Positions 55,051 through 63,029 of a stretch of 64,000 nt of DNA are shown here, in pieces. The position numbers were made by a program, and so were the translations under genes. The notes beneath the pieces are model-generated. The model was not told the DNA's origin. It searched no databases and saw only the letters and a list, made by a program, of their open reading frames with translations. Positions within the stretch are counted from its first letter, which is position 1, and every line of letters starts with the position of its first letter. Source of the stretch: Bacteroidales bacterium (GTDB lineage: Bacteria; Bacteroidota; Bacteroidia; Bacteroidales; UBA1402); assembly GCA_021373135.1 (NCBI GenBank), contig JAJFTH010000003.1:682001-746000 (forward strand), read 5' to 3'.

Positions 55051-56277
55051 ATGGAAGATTTTTTGCAATTTGACTATCCGACTTCAGTGCCAACCATAAT
55101 CAAAGTCATTGGTGTCGGTGGTGGCGGCGGAAATGCAGTCAGTCACATGTACAAAGAAGGAATACGCGATGTTTCTTTCATGTTGTGCAATACTGACAAT
55201 CAAGCTTTGCTCAGCTCTCCTGTTCCACAAAAGTTACAATTGGGGAAGCAAACCACCAAAGGACTTGGGGCAGGGAATAAGCCTGTCAAGGCCAGGGAAG
55301 CAGCCATGGAAAGTATTGAAGATATTCGTCGTGCTTTGAGTGATGATACGAAAATGGTGTTCATCACAGCCGGTATGGGTGGCGGTACAGGTACCGGAGC
55401 CGCTCCGGTCATCGCAAAAGTCGCCAAGGATATGGAAATCCTGACGGTCGGTATTGTTACCATCCCTTTCAAATGGGAAGGGGATCCGAAGATTGACCAG
55501 GCATTGGACGGCGTAGAGGAAATGAGTCAGCATGTGGATGCCTTGCTGGTGATCAACAATGAACAATTATCACAGATATATCCTGATCTGACCGTCATGA
55601 ACGGGTTCAGAAAAGCAGATGACACTTTGACCGTTGCGGCAAAGAGTATTGCTGAGATCATTACGGTTCCCGGTTATATCAATCTGGATTTTGCCGATGT
55701 CAACACCGTGATGAAAGACGGTGGTGTAGCAATCATGAGTACCGGTTACGGACAAGGTGAGCAAAGGTTGGCTGATGCCTTGCACAGTGCCTTGAATTCT
55801 CCTTTATTAAATAACAATGATGTATTCAACGCCAGAAAAGTGTTGTTCAATATATCCTGTAGTCAGGAAAGTGAATTGATGATGCATGAAATGAATCAGA
55901 TCCAAAGTTTCATGAGCAATTTCAAACCCGGCATGGAGGTTATTTGGGGCATTTATTTTGACAATACTTTGGAACAGCAATTGAAGGTGACTTTGCTGGC
56001 AACCGGCTTTGATATTGAGGATGTACCTCAAATCAAGGTTCGAAAAGAACACATGACGGATGATGAACTTCAGCGTCAGGAAGAGATCAAACGTAAGAGA
56101 GACTTGCGCAAGAGCAAGTATTATCCGGATAGTCTGAATATTCACAGGAGTTACAAGCAATATGCACCTTTCATCTTGTCCGCTGATCAGATGGACAACG
56201 AAGTGTTGATTGACATGATGGAACAAATCCCCGCCAACAAAAGGGATGCGCGGTTCCTTGAAAAGGAATTGCCTTAA
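55051..56277 (+). CDS. ftsZ: Cell division protein FtsZ
   Basis: The 408-residue tubulin homologue has the nucleotide loop VIGVGGGGGNAVSHM (about 19-33), the tubulin signature GMGGGTGTGAAP (108-119) and the T7 loop NLDFADVNTVM (about 207-217). After the globular part (to about 315) a basic linker RQEEIKRKRDLRKSKYYP leads to a short tail ending FLEKELP, so the extension is short for this phylum, in which FtsZ is often longer. It forms the Z-ring. A yqeY-like gene follows after 30 bp. Confidence 0.97.
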   Translation: MEDFLQFDYPTSVPTIIKVIGVGGGGGNAVSHMYKEGIRDVSFMLCNTDNQALLSSPVPQKLQLGKQTTKGLGAGNKPVKAREAAMESIEDIRRALSDDTKMVFITAGMGGGTGTGAAPVIAKVAKDMEILTVGIVTIPFKWEGDPKIDQALDGVEEMSQHVDALLVINNEQLSQIYPDLTVMNGFRKADDTLTVAAKSIAEIITVPGYINLDFADVNTVMKDGGVAIMSTGYGQGEQRLADALHSALNSPLLNNNDVFNARKVLFNISCSQESELMMHEMNQIQSFMSNFKPGMEVIWGIYFDNTLEQQLKVTLLATGFDIEDVPQIKVRKEHMTDDELQRQEEIKRKRDLRKSKYYPDSLNIHRSYKQYAPFILSADQMDNEVLIDMMEQIPANKRDARFLEKELP

Positions 56278-56307
56278 GAAATTTAGGAACAAATCAATAT
56301 AATAAAG

Positions 56308-56760
56308 ATGAATTTAGTTGAACAAATTGACGCGGATTTAAAGTCCGCCATGTTAGCCAGGGACGAGGTACGTAAACTGACCATCCGTGGTATCAAGAAA
56401 GAGATTATTGAAGCAAAGACCGCTCCCGGAGCTAATGGAGAGGTCAGTGACGATACCATCCTGAAGATTGTCGCAAAATTATTGAAACAACGCAAGGATT
56501 CTGCAGCAATATATAGTGAACAAGGCCGTGTCGACCTGGCTGAAAATGAATTGGCAGAGGCCGCTGTGCTGGAAACATATATGCCAAAGCAAATGAGTGC
56601 CGAAGAATTGGATGCTGCCATCAGGGACATGATTGCTCAGACCGGAGCTCAAGGCCCCAAAGATATGGGAAAGGTGATGGGTGTCGCCACCAAAAAACTG
56701 GCAGGGAAAGCAGAAGGCCGTGTGATTTCGGAAACGGTGAAGCGTTTGCTGAATGCTTAA
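56308..56760 (+). CDS. GatB/YqeY domain-containing protein
   Basis: The 150-residue helical protein has LVEQIDADLKSAMLARDEVR at the N-terminus and GPKDMGKVMGVATKKLAGKA near the end, where the GatB tail domain binds tRNA in the amidotransferase. The stand-alone form, YqeY, is often found after ftsZ in Bacteroidetes. Its role is not established; tRNA-dependent amidation is suspected from the domain. It is the last gene before a strong bidirectional terminator. Confidence 0.9.
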   Translation: MNLVEQIDADLKSAMLARDEVRKLTIRGIKKEIIEAKTAPGANGEVSDDTILKIVAKLLKQRKDSAAIYSEQGRVDLAENELAEAAVLETYMPKQMSAEELDAAIRDMIAQTGAQGPKDMGKVMGVATKKLAGKAEGRVISETVKRLLNA

Positions 56761-56781
56761 TAAGTAAGATCTTATAGGAAT

Positions 56782-56817
56782 AAATAAAGGTTGCTTCGAC
56801 AAAAGCAACCTTTATTT
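56782..56817. terminator. Bidirectional terminator between the dcw cluster and argB
   Basis: AAATAAAGGTTGCTT at 56782-56796 pairs perfectly over 15 bp with 56803-56817, around a 6-nt loop. Both outer arms are A/T rich and give T-runs in both directions. It ends the rightward dcw transcript and the leftward argB transcript. Confidence 0.92.
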
Positions 56818-56830
56818 GTATCAATACCCG

Positions 56831-57598
56831 TTAGATGACTTTTGTTCCGCCTCCGGTAAAGATATAATCGGCGCGGGTGATGATCACTTCTTTCACTCCG
56901 GCGTCAATAGCCTCATAAGCATTCTCCAGTTTTGGAATCATACCTCCCTGAATCACTCCGTCAGCCACATATTCGGCAAAGCTTTCCCTCGTTATTTCGG
57001 GAATGACACTGTCATCATTGCCGGCATCAGAAAGAACCCCTTTTCTTTCAAAGCAAAACATCAACGTCACATCAAAATATTTGGCCAAGGCTTTTGCCGT
57101 TTCTCCTGCAATAGTATCCGCATTCGTGTTAAGCATATTCCCTTTTTTATCGTGGGTCAACGGTGCCAGGACAGGAACTACACCAAGTTCAATCAGATTG
57201 GTCAGGATGGAGGATTGGACTTCCTTCACATCACCGACAAAACCGTAATCAACTTCTCCGACAGGGCGTTTTTCGGAACGCATATAATTCAGGTCTGCGC
57301 CGGTAAGTCCTAAGGCGTTAACGCCAAGAGCCTGTAATTTGGCCACAATATTCTTGTTCACTAATCCGGCATAAACCATTGTCACAACTTTGAGTGTCTC
57401 TGCATCGGTAATCCTGCGTCCGTCAACCATTTGGCTTTCTATGCCCAGACGGTTTGACAACAGGGTGGCGGCTCTGCCTCCTCCATGTACCAATACTTTG
57501 AAGCCTTCTATTTTGGCAAAATCCTGCAAAAGTGCCTGGAGTGTATCCGGCTCTTCTACAATTTTGCCTCCGACTTTTATGATGGTGAGCTTATTCAT
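56831..57598 (-). CDS. argB: Acetylglutamate kinase
   Basis: The 255-residue kinase starts MNKLTIIKVGGKIVEEPDTL with the glycine-rich KVGGK loop, then LVHGGGRAATLLSNRLG (about 37-53) and the amino acid kinase end segment GVIQGGMIPKLENAYEAI. It phosphorylates N-acetylglutamate (or N-succinylglutamate, as reported in some Bacteroidetes) in arginine synthesis. The substrate cannot be told from sequence alone. Other arg genes are not adjacent. It lies downstream of the terminator of the acyl-CoA ligase gene, and its promoter is not evident. Confidence 0.93.
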   Translation of the reverse strand: MNKLTIIKVGGKIVEEPDTLQALLQDFAKIEGFKVLVHGGGRAATLLSNRLGIESQMVDGRRITDAETLKVVTMVYAGLVNKNIVAKLQALGVNALGLTGADLNYMRSEKRPVGEVDYGFVGDVKEVQSSILTNLIELGVVPVLAPLTHDKKGNMLNTNADTIAGETAKALAKYFDVTLMFCFERKGVLSDAGNDDSVIPEITRESFAEYVADGVIQGGMIPKLENAYEAIDAGVKEVIITRADYIFTGGGTKVI

Positions 57599-57604
57599 AG
57601 TTAA

Positions 57605-57650
57605 AAGAAAGCCACGGACGGGTATCCTTAAATCGGGATACGATCCGTGC
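57605..57650 (-). terminator. Terminator of the acyl-CoA ligase operon
   Basis: On the minus strand CACGGA (57649-57644) pairs with TCCGTG (57618-57613) and GTATCC (57641-57636) with GGATAC (57627-57622), followed by a T-rich run. It lies 12 bp after the ligase stop and before argB. Confidence 0.8.
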
Positions 57651-57661
57651 TTCGTTTTATT

Positions 57662-59320
57662 TTACTTGTTTTTGTCGTTGTCGCGTATTTCCACCCGACG
57701 GATTTTTCCGCTGATGGTTTTCGGAAGTTCGTCCACGAATTCAATGACACGCGGATATTTATATGGAGCGGTCACCTTCTTGACATGATTCTGCAATTCT
57801 TTCACCAAAGCGTCTCCGGCCTTTTCCTTGTATTCTTTCGACAGAATGACGGTTGCCTTTACAATCTGACCGCGGATTTCGTCCGGAACAGCTGTGATGG
57901 CACATTCAACAACGGCAGGGTGAGTCATCAGGGCACTTTCAACCTCGAACGGGCCGATGCGGTAACCGGAACTTTTGATGACGTCATCGGCACGGCCAAT
58001 GAACCAAAAATAGCCATCCTCATCGCGATAGGCAAGGTCGCCGGTATAATAAACACCGTTCTGAAAAGCTTCTTTTGTAAGCTCTTCATTGCGGTAATAA
58101 CCTTTGAAAAGTCCTGCAGGATAATTTTTGTCCACATGGATGACAATCTGACCCTGTTCTCCGGCTTCTGCCGAGCGTCCGTCCGCTGTATAGATATCGA
58201 CATCGTATTGAGGGCTCGGTAAGCCCATGGATCCTGGCTTTGGCTCATTCCACGGACTGGTGATGACAGTAGGTGTTGTTTCACTTTGACCGTAAGCTTC
58301 GTGAAGCTTGATGCCTGTCAGCCTGTAGAATTGTTTGTAAACTTCGGGGTTCAATGCTTCTCCTGCAATGGTACACCATTCCAGATTAGAAAGATCATAT
58401 TGGGACAGGTCTTCACGTATCAGAAAACGGAAAATAGTAGGAGGTGCACAAAGTGAGGTTACTTTATACTTGGATATCATGGCCAGCATATCTGCCGGTG
58501 TGAATTTCTCGTGATCGTAAACGAAAACAGTTGCGCCGGCGAGCCACTGTCCGTAGAGTTTTCCCCATACTGCCTTTAACCATCCGGTATCAGCAATGGT
58601 CAGGTGAAGACTGCCTTCATGCAGATTGTGCCAATAACTGCCGGTCATGATGTGCGCAAGAGGGTACACATTGTCCAGCAAGACCATTTTCGGATCGCCG
58701 CTGGTGCCTGAAGTAAAGCTGACAATCAACGGATCGGCATTTTTGGTCGGTTCTTTAGGACGGACAAAAGGAGCCGCATTTTCGATGCCATTGTGAAAAT
58801 CTTCCCACCCTTCAGGGATAAACGGTCCGACTGAAACGACTTTTTCGAGACTGGGGCATTCCGGCAGCGCGGCATCAATATGATCGGTGATGGTACGATC
58901 GCCGACTGCTACGATGACTTTGATGTCTGCGGCATTTGCACGGTAAACAATATCTTTTTTAGTCAGTAAGTGGGTGGCGGGAATGATGACTGCTCCGATT
59001 TTATGTAATGCGATGATGGTGTACCAAAATTCATAACGGCGTTTCAGGATAGCCATCACCATGTCGCCTTTTTTAATTCCGATGGACTGGAAATAGGAGG
59101 CTGTCTTGTCTGTTTCTCTTTTCATGTCTGAAAAGGTATATTCGCGAACATCGCCTTGGTCATTTGTCCACAGAAGTGCTTTTTTGTCGGGATTTGTTTT
59201 GGCCCATTCATCAACTACATCGTAGGCGAAATTGAAATTTTCGGGAACAATCAGCTCGTAATTGGCTTTAAAATCCTCATAATCAGTAAACTTTGTTTTC
59301 TTTAAATATTTTTCAATCAT
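57662..59320 (-). CDS. AMP-forming acyl-CoA synthetase (medium-chain type)
   Basis: The 552-residue enzyme of the ANL family has the ATP loop VSFTSGTSGDPKMV (about 204-217), the adenine motif EAYGQSETTPT (about 341-351), the hinge GRADDVIKSSGYRIGPFEVE (about 441-460) and the catalytic Lys in LPKTISGKIRRVEI near the C-terminus. The sequence resembles acyl-CoA synthetases of the MACS/benzoate group rather than acetyl-CoA synthetase. The acid used is unknown. It is probably co-transcribed with the XRE-cupin regulator 53 bp upstream. Confidence 0.88.
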   Translation of the reverse strand: MIEKYLKKTKFTDYEDFKANYELIVPENFNFAYDVVDEWAKTNPDKKALLWTNDQGDVREYTFSDMKRETDKTASYFQSIGIKKGDMVMAILKRRYEFWYTIIALHKIGAVIIPATHLLTKKDIVYRANAADIKVIVAVGDRTITDHIDAALPECPSLEKVVSVGPFIPEGWEDFHNGIENAAPFVRPKEPTKNADPLIVSFTSGTSGDPKMVLLDNVYPLAHIMTGSYWHNLHEGSLHLTIADTGWLKAVWGKLYGQWLAGATVFVYDHEKFTPADMLAMISKYKVTSLCAPPTIFRFLIREDLSQYDLSNLEWCTIAGEALNPEVYKQFYRLTGIKLHEAYGQSETTPTVITSPWNEPKPGSMGLPSPQYDVDIYTADGRSAEAGEQGQIVIHVDKNYPAGLFKGYYRNEELTKEAFQNGVYYTGDLAYRDEDGYFWFIGRADDVIKSSGYRIGPFEVESALMTHPAVVECAITAVPDEIRGQIVKATVILSKEYKEKAGDALVKELQNHVKKVTAPYKYPRVIEFVDELPKTISGKIRRVEIRDNDKNK

Positions 59321-59373
59321 GTGCTATATTTTCCAATAAATGAATGGATCTTATTAATTATCTGATGATGAGC

Positions 59374-59928
59374 TTAAAGGATAACAGCTAGAAATTTTAC
59401 AGATTTTCCATTTAATGCTTTCATTCCATGCTCTTTTGATGAGTCAAAATAGATACTGTCGCCTTCGTTCAGCGTCAACTCTTTTCCATTGATGCTCAAG
59501 AGAAGGCTACCTTCGAGTATGTAATTGAATTCCTGACCATCGTGTGTGTTGAGATGCATCGGTGTCCCTTCCGGCTTTGGCTCCACCGTAACAATGAACG
59601 GATCAGCCTTGCGTTTGGCAAAACCTGCAGCCAAAGATTGGTATTTATAGGCTTTGGAACGTTCCATGGCTGTTCCGAGACCTGCTCTTGTGAGAAAATA
59701 GGAAGTCATATTGGGTGATTCTCCGAAAAGAAGTGCAGTCAGTTCGACATTGCAATGTTTTGCAATATTTTGTAGGGCACTTACTGAAATATCTTCATTT
59801 CCGCTTTCGTAGCTCAAGTATTCCGCTTCTGAAATATGGCAGGCTTCGGCAAGTTCAGCTGCACTGATGTCCATGGCGTCACGCAATCCGCGCAGACGTT
59901 GGGCAATTTCTTGAATTTGATCGTTCAT
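59374..59928 (-). CDS. XRE-family regulator with C-terminal cupin domain
   Basis: The 184-residue protein has a helix-turn-helix at about 6-58 (RLRGLRDAMDISAAELAEAC, then ISVSALQNIAKHCNVEL) and a cupin barrel from about 115 with HLNTHDGQEFNYILEGSLLL and GDSIYFDSSKEHGMKALN, including the His and Glu of a small-molecule or metal site. Such regulators often control an adjacent acyl-CoA ligase in Bacteroidetes. The start at 59928 follows the promoter; the longer frame starts too close to the -7 element. Confidence 0.88.
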   Translation of the reverse strand: MNDQIQEIAQRLRGLRDAMDISAAELAEACHISEAEYLSYESGNEDISVSALQNIAKHCNVELTALLFGESPNMTSYFLTRAGLGTAMERSKAYKYQSLAAGFAKRKADPFIVTVEPKPEGTPMHLNTHDGQEFNYILEGSLLLSINGKELTLNEGDSIYFDSSKEHGMKALNGKSVKFLAVIL

Positions 59929-59970
59929 AAATGTGTGTATTTGTTTACCAGAAATGTTACAAATGGTAGG

Positions 59971-59978
59971 CAAAGGTA
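59971..59978 (-). promoter_or_regulatory. Promoter -7 element of the XRE-cupin and ligase genes
   Basis: The minus strand reads TACCTTTG, a full -7 match, 43 bp before the start codon. It lies back to back with the nucleosidase promoter 22 bp away. Confidence 0.65.
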
Positions 59979-59999
59979 CGCTTTCTCTTCTAAAATCAG

Positions 60000-60007
60000 T
60001 AGATTTG
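60000..60007 (+). promoter_or_regulatory. Promoter -7 element of the nucleosidase gene
   Basis: TAGATTTG matches TAnnTTTG and lies 43 bp before the ATG at 60051. The -33 is weak. Confidence 0.6.
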
Positions 60008-60050
60008 TACCTGTAAATCTTTCAATATTCAAATATAGACCTCTATTCCA

Positions 60051-60614
60051 ATGAAAATTCTTATCACTTATGCCCTTGAAGCAGAAAAAGGGAATATCAG
60101 GATTCCCGGTTGTACGCTTGTCTTTTATTGTACCGGCATAGGTAAAGTATCTACCGCCATCAATACCTATGAAGCTTTATTGAATGAGAAACCCGATTTG
60201 GTTATGAATATTGGGACAGCAGGAACCCTCAGTCATCAGGTTGGCGAAATCCTGATTTGCTCCCATTTTTTTGACAGGGATTTGGTCAAGATTTCCAACC
60301 TGGGTGTGAATTGCCACCTGAATTTTGAACAAGAACTTGATTCACTCGGCTTATTCAAAGATTTTCAAACAAAATATGTCGTAAGTACCGGCGATACTTT
60401 TCAGACCAGTCAGGAAGAAAGTGGCACCGAAGGAGATGTCTTTGATATGGAGTCTTACGCGGCTGCACAGACCTGCAAGAAACTCGGATTTCCTTATGTC
60501 TCGGTCAAATATGTCACTGATGTTATCGGACAAAATTCCATCAAGCACTGGGAAGACAAGTTGCAGGAAGCCAGAGAGGGACTGATTCGTTTTCTGTACG
60601 GCTTACATCTTTGA
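60051..60614 (+). CDS. Nucleosidase of the MTA/SAH - futalosine hydrolase (MqnB) family
   Basis: The 187-residue protein belongs to the nucleoside phosphorylase/hydrolase fold: YALEAEKGNI at the start, VFYCTGIGKVSTAINTYEAL (about 25-44), NIGTAGTLSHQVGEILI (about 54-70) and the catalytic DMESYAAAQTCKKLG (about 124-138), where Met-Glu binds ribose. It is shorter than typical MTA/SAH nucleosidases and close to the length of short Bacteroidetes relatives. Futalosine hydrolysis in menaquinone synthesis is possible but no other mqn gene is in view. Confidence 0.78.
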   Translation: MKILITYALEAEKGNIRIPGCTLVFYCTGIGKVSTAINTYEALLNEKPDLVMNIGTAGTLSHQVGEILICSHFFDRDLVKISNLGVNCHLNFEQELDSLGLFKDFQTKYVVSTGDTFQTSQEESGTEGDVFDMESYAAAQTCKKLGFPYVSVKYVTDVIGQNSIKHWEDKLQEAREGLIRFLYGLHL

Positions 60615-60615
60615 T

Positions 60616-61869
60616 TCAGACTATCCAGCCAAAGGCATATTGAGCATATAGCAACCCAAGGGAAAGCGGCAAAGTGATCATTGTCACGATGATTCCAATC
60701 TTGAAGAACTCCATGAAACTGATGTGATAACCTTGTTTATCGGCGGATTCGATGACAATCAGATTGGCCATGGCACCGATGATGGTGGCATTCCCTGCCA
60801 GCGTTGAGGCTGAGGCCAGTCCCATCCAAAGCATATTGCTGCCGGCGACTTTTAGCATCGGAAGCATGAGTACGGCAAACGGGACGTTGCTGACGATTTG
60901 TGAAAGCACCAGACTCAATCCGTGGATGATGCCCAAGCCTTTTAAATCTGCACTAAGTATCTCTGATTTTAAGACGGAATCAAAAAGGCCGGCTTTTTCA
61001 ACAGCTCCGACGACAATAAACAAGGAGGCGAAAAAGAGCAGAAGAACCCAGTCCACTTTCTGAATCACTTTCGAGGGCTTGGCCTCACCGATTAACATGA
61101 TCAGTGCAGCTCCCGTCAGTGCGACAAGCGGAATGGACAGGCCGAATAACTTTCCTAAGAAAAAACCTATGACCACTATTCCAAAAACTATTACAGACCT
61201 GCTCAGTCTTTTGATGTCGAATGTCTCTGTCTTCGCAAAAACGAGCGGTTCCTTTTGACGGAACTCTTTCCGGTAAAACAGGCGGACAATCAGGATGACG
61301 ATTCCCATTCCCAATAAGGATATAGGCAACAGATGAACTAAAAATTGAGTATAGGAAATGCCGGAGGAAATGCCTATCAGCATGTTCTGAGGATTGCCTG
61401 TGATGGTCATGACGCTACCGATATTCGAAGACAGGATTTCTGCAATCAGGTAGGGCATGGGATTTATTTTGGAAGAACAACAGATTTGAATGATGACAGG
61501 TGTGAACATCAGCACCACAGCGTCATTCACCAGGAATGCGCTGGTAATGCCTGTGACCAACACAATCAAAGTCAATAGCCTGAATCTGGTTCTGGAATAG
61601 GAAATGGTTTTGTTGGCAATGAAAGTAAAGAAGCCGTCGATCTGCAAGGAAGCAATGATGATCATCATGCCCAACAAAAGAAAAATGGTATTGAAGTCGA
61701 TGGCTTCAATCGCTTCTTCAGGAGTTAAAATGCCAAAAAGTACCATGGCTATGGCCCCCGAAAATGCCGCTGAAGGTCTGTCTATATTAACTCCGGGAAG
61801 GCGGGTGAAAATAATGCCTAAATAAGTGATGATAAAAATGACAAGTGCAATGATCTGGATGGTATCCAT
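60616..61869 (-). CDS. ArsB/NhaD/SLC13-like membrane permease
   Basis: The 417-residue membrane protein has about eleven hydrophobic segments and the ion transporter superfamily features: two re-entrant-like hairpins with LVNDAVVLMFTPVIIQIC (about 112-129), SNIGSVMTITGNPQNMLIGI (about 144-163) and a mirrored TLAGNATIIGAMANLIVIES near the C-terminus. The ion may be sodium/proton, arsenite or a dicarboxylate. The start at 61869, seven bases after the ftcD stop, is used, and it is very likely co-transcribed with ftcD. Confidence 0.82.
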   Translation of the reverse strand: MDTIQIIALVIFIITYLGIIFTRLPGVNIDRPSAAFSGAIAMVLFGILTPEEAIEAIDFNTIFLLLGMMIIIASLQIDGFFTFIANKTISYSRTRFRLLTLIVLVTGITSAFLVNDAVVLMFTPVIIQICCSSKINPMPYLIAEILSSNIGSVMTITGNPQNMLIGISSGISYTQFLVHLLPISLLGMGIVILIVRLFYRKEFRQKEPLVFAKTETFDIKRLSRSVIVFGIVVIGFFLGKLFGLSIPLVALTGAALIMLIGEAKPSKVIQKVDWVLLLFFASLFIVVGAVEKAGLFDSVLKSEILSADLKGLGIIHGLSLVLSQIVSNVPFAVLMLPMLKVAGSNMLWMGLASASTLAGNATIIGAMANLIVIESADKQGYHISFMEFFKIGIIVTMITLPLSLGLLYAQYAFGWIV

Positions 61870-61876
61870 CGTATTC

Positions 61877-62779
61877 TTATTCCAGCATTCTGTATTCCAA
61901 AACGCGATCAACGGTAAAATCTTCTATCCCCAGATAATAATTGGCCGTATCGACCAATACACCCAGCGGTAAAAGACCGATCACTTCACTCCCGGCTACA
62001 GATATGCCGTAACGGGCTGCTTCCATCTTGACCATTTCAAACGCCTGATAAACGGAAGTCTTGGTGAAATCGGTCAGGTTCATGGATACCTGGACCATGT
62101 TTTTTCCCTGGAGGTTTACCCCCATGGCCTTGCAAAAACGAAGGCCGCCGCCGATGAAGCGGACCTTTCTGGCAATGGCCTTGGCTATTTCCAGATCTGT
62201 TGAATGAAGGTTGACGTTGTAGGCTATCAAATAATTTCTTGCACCGATAATGGTGGCACCTGCCGTCGGATGGGGGGTATCCGGCCCAAAGTCGGGTTTC
62301 CAGAGCGGACTTTTCATTTTTTCGGTCAATCCTTCAAATTGTCCTTTCCGTACTTCCGCCAGATTTTCCCTGTGAGGGGCACTGGCAGCTTTTTCGTAAA
62401 GATACATGGGCAGCATGAATTTTTCTGCGGCTTCTTTCGCCACTTCTTTTGCCAGATTGATGGCTTCATCCATGGTCATGTTGCTGACAGGGATGAAAGG
62501 CACGACATCCGCTGCTCCCATGCGCGGGTGCTGGCCTTGATGTTTTGTCAGGTCAATTTCGCGGACTGCCGTACCGATGGCTTCCACCATGGCGGATTTC
62601 ATGGCTTCCGGAGATCCTATGGCTGTAATGACCATTCTGTTGTGGTCGACATCATTGCTGTAATCAAGTAATTTCACTCCGGTTTTACCCCGAAAGCAAT
62701 CTATGATTTTTTCCATTTTTTCGGTGTTCCTGCCTTCGCTGAAGTTGGGAACACATTCTACAATTTGATTGGTTGTCAT
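61877..62779 (-). CDS. ftcD: Glutamate formimidoyltransferase FtcD
   Basis: The 300-residue protein starts QIVECVPNFSEGRNTEKMEK and has VKLLDYSNDVDHNRMVITAI, AADVVPFIPV and GATIIGARNYLIAYNVNL. These are the formiminotransferase N- and C-terminal subdomains without a cyclodeaminase domain. It moves the formimino group from formiminoglutamate to tetrahydrofolate in histidine degradation. No hut gene is adjacent; the next gene is a permease. An 11-bp inverted repeat lies between its promoter and its start. Confidence 0.94.
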   Translation of the reverse strand: MTTNQIVECVPNFSEGRNTEKMEKIIDCFRGKTGVKLLDYSNDVDHNRMVITAIGSPEAMKSAMVEAIGTAVREIDLTKHQGQHPRMGAADVVPFIPVSNMTMDEAINLAKEVAKEAAEKFMLPMYLYEKAASAPHRENLAEVRKGQFEGLTEKMKSPLWKPDFGPDTPHPTAGATIIGARNYLIAYNVNLHSTDLEIAKAIARKVRFIGGGLRFCKAMGVNLQGKNMVQVSMNLTDFTKTSVYQAFEMVKMEAARYGISVAGSEVIGLLPLGVLVDTANYYLGIEDFTVDRVLEYRMLE

Positions 62780-62780
62780 T

Positions 62781-62808
62781 TGTAAAGTTTTGTTCTTAAA
62801 ACTTTACA
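62781..62808 (-). promoter_or_regulatory. Inverted repeat in the ftcD leader (candidate operator)
   Basis: TGTAAAGTTTT at 62781-62791 and its exact complement at 62798-62808 are separated by 6 bp. The repeat begins 1 bp before the ftcD start codon and touches the -7 element at 62807-62814, so protein binding there would block transcription. An RNA hairpin role is also possible. Confidence 0.6.
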
Positions 62809-62814
62809 AAAATA
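62807..62814 (-). promoter_or_regulatory. Promoter -7 element of ftcD
   Basis: The minus strand reads TATTTTTG, a full -7 match, 27 bp before the ATG. No clear -33. Confidence 0.65.
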
Positions 62815-63029
62815 CATTTTTTTAAGTATGAATGGTCCGATGGATACTATTCTGTTTCCATTTATTATCTGATAATATGTGAATTAAGGTAAAATAATTT
62901 TGAAAAGTCCTGCTGATTTAGTAAATTGGGCATCATTCCAGCAACCGGATTCCTATAGAAATCCGAGAATAGCCTTTCTAATCAGGTTTCGGTTTATACC
63001 CTTTGACCAATTAACTACATTTTATTCGA
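62815..63029. other. ftcD-otsA intergenic region
   Basis: The AT-rich 215 bp hold a short hairpin (CGGATT at about 62947-62952 with AATCCG at about 62961-62966). The sequence TATACCCTTTG near 63000 is one base too long for a -7 element. No promoter for the trehalose gene could be assigned. Confidence 0.4.
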
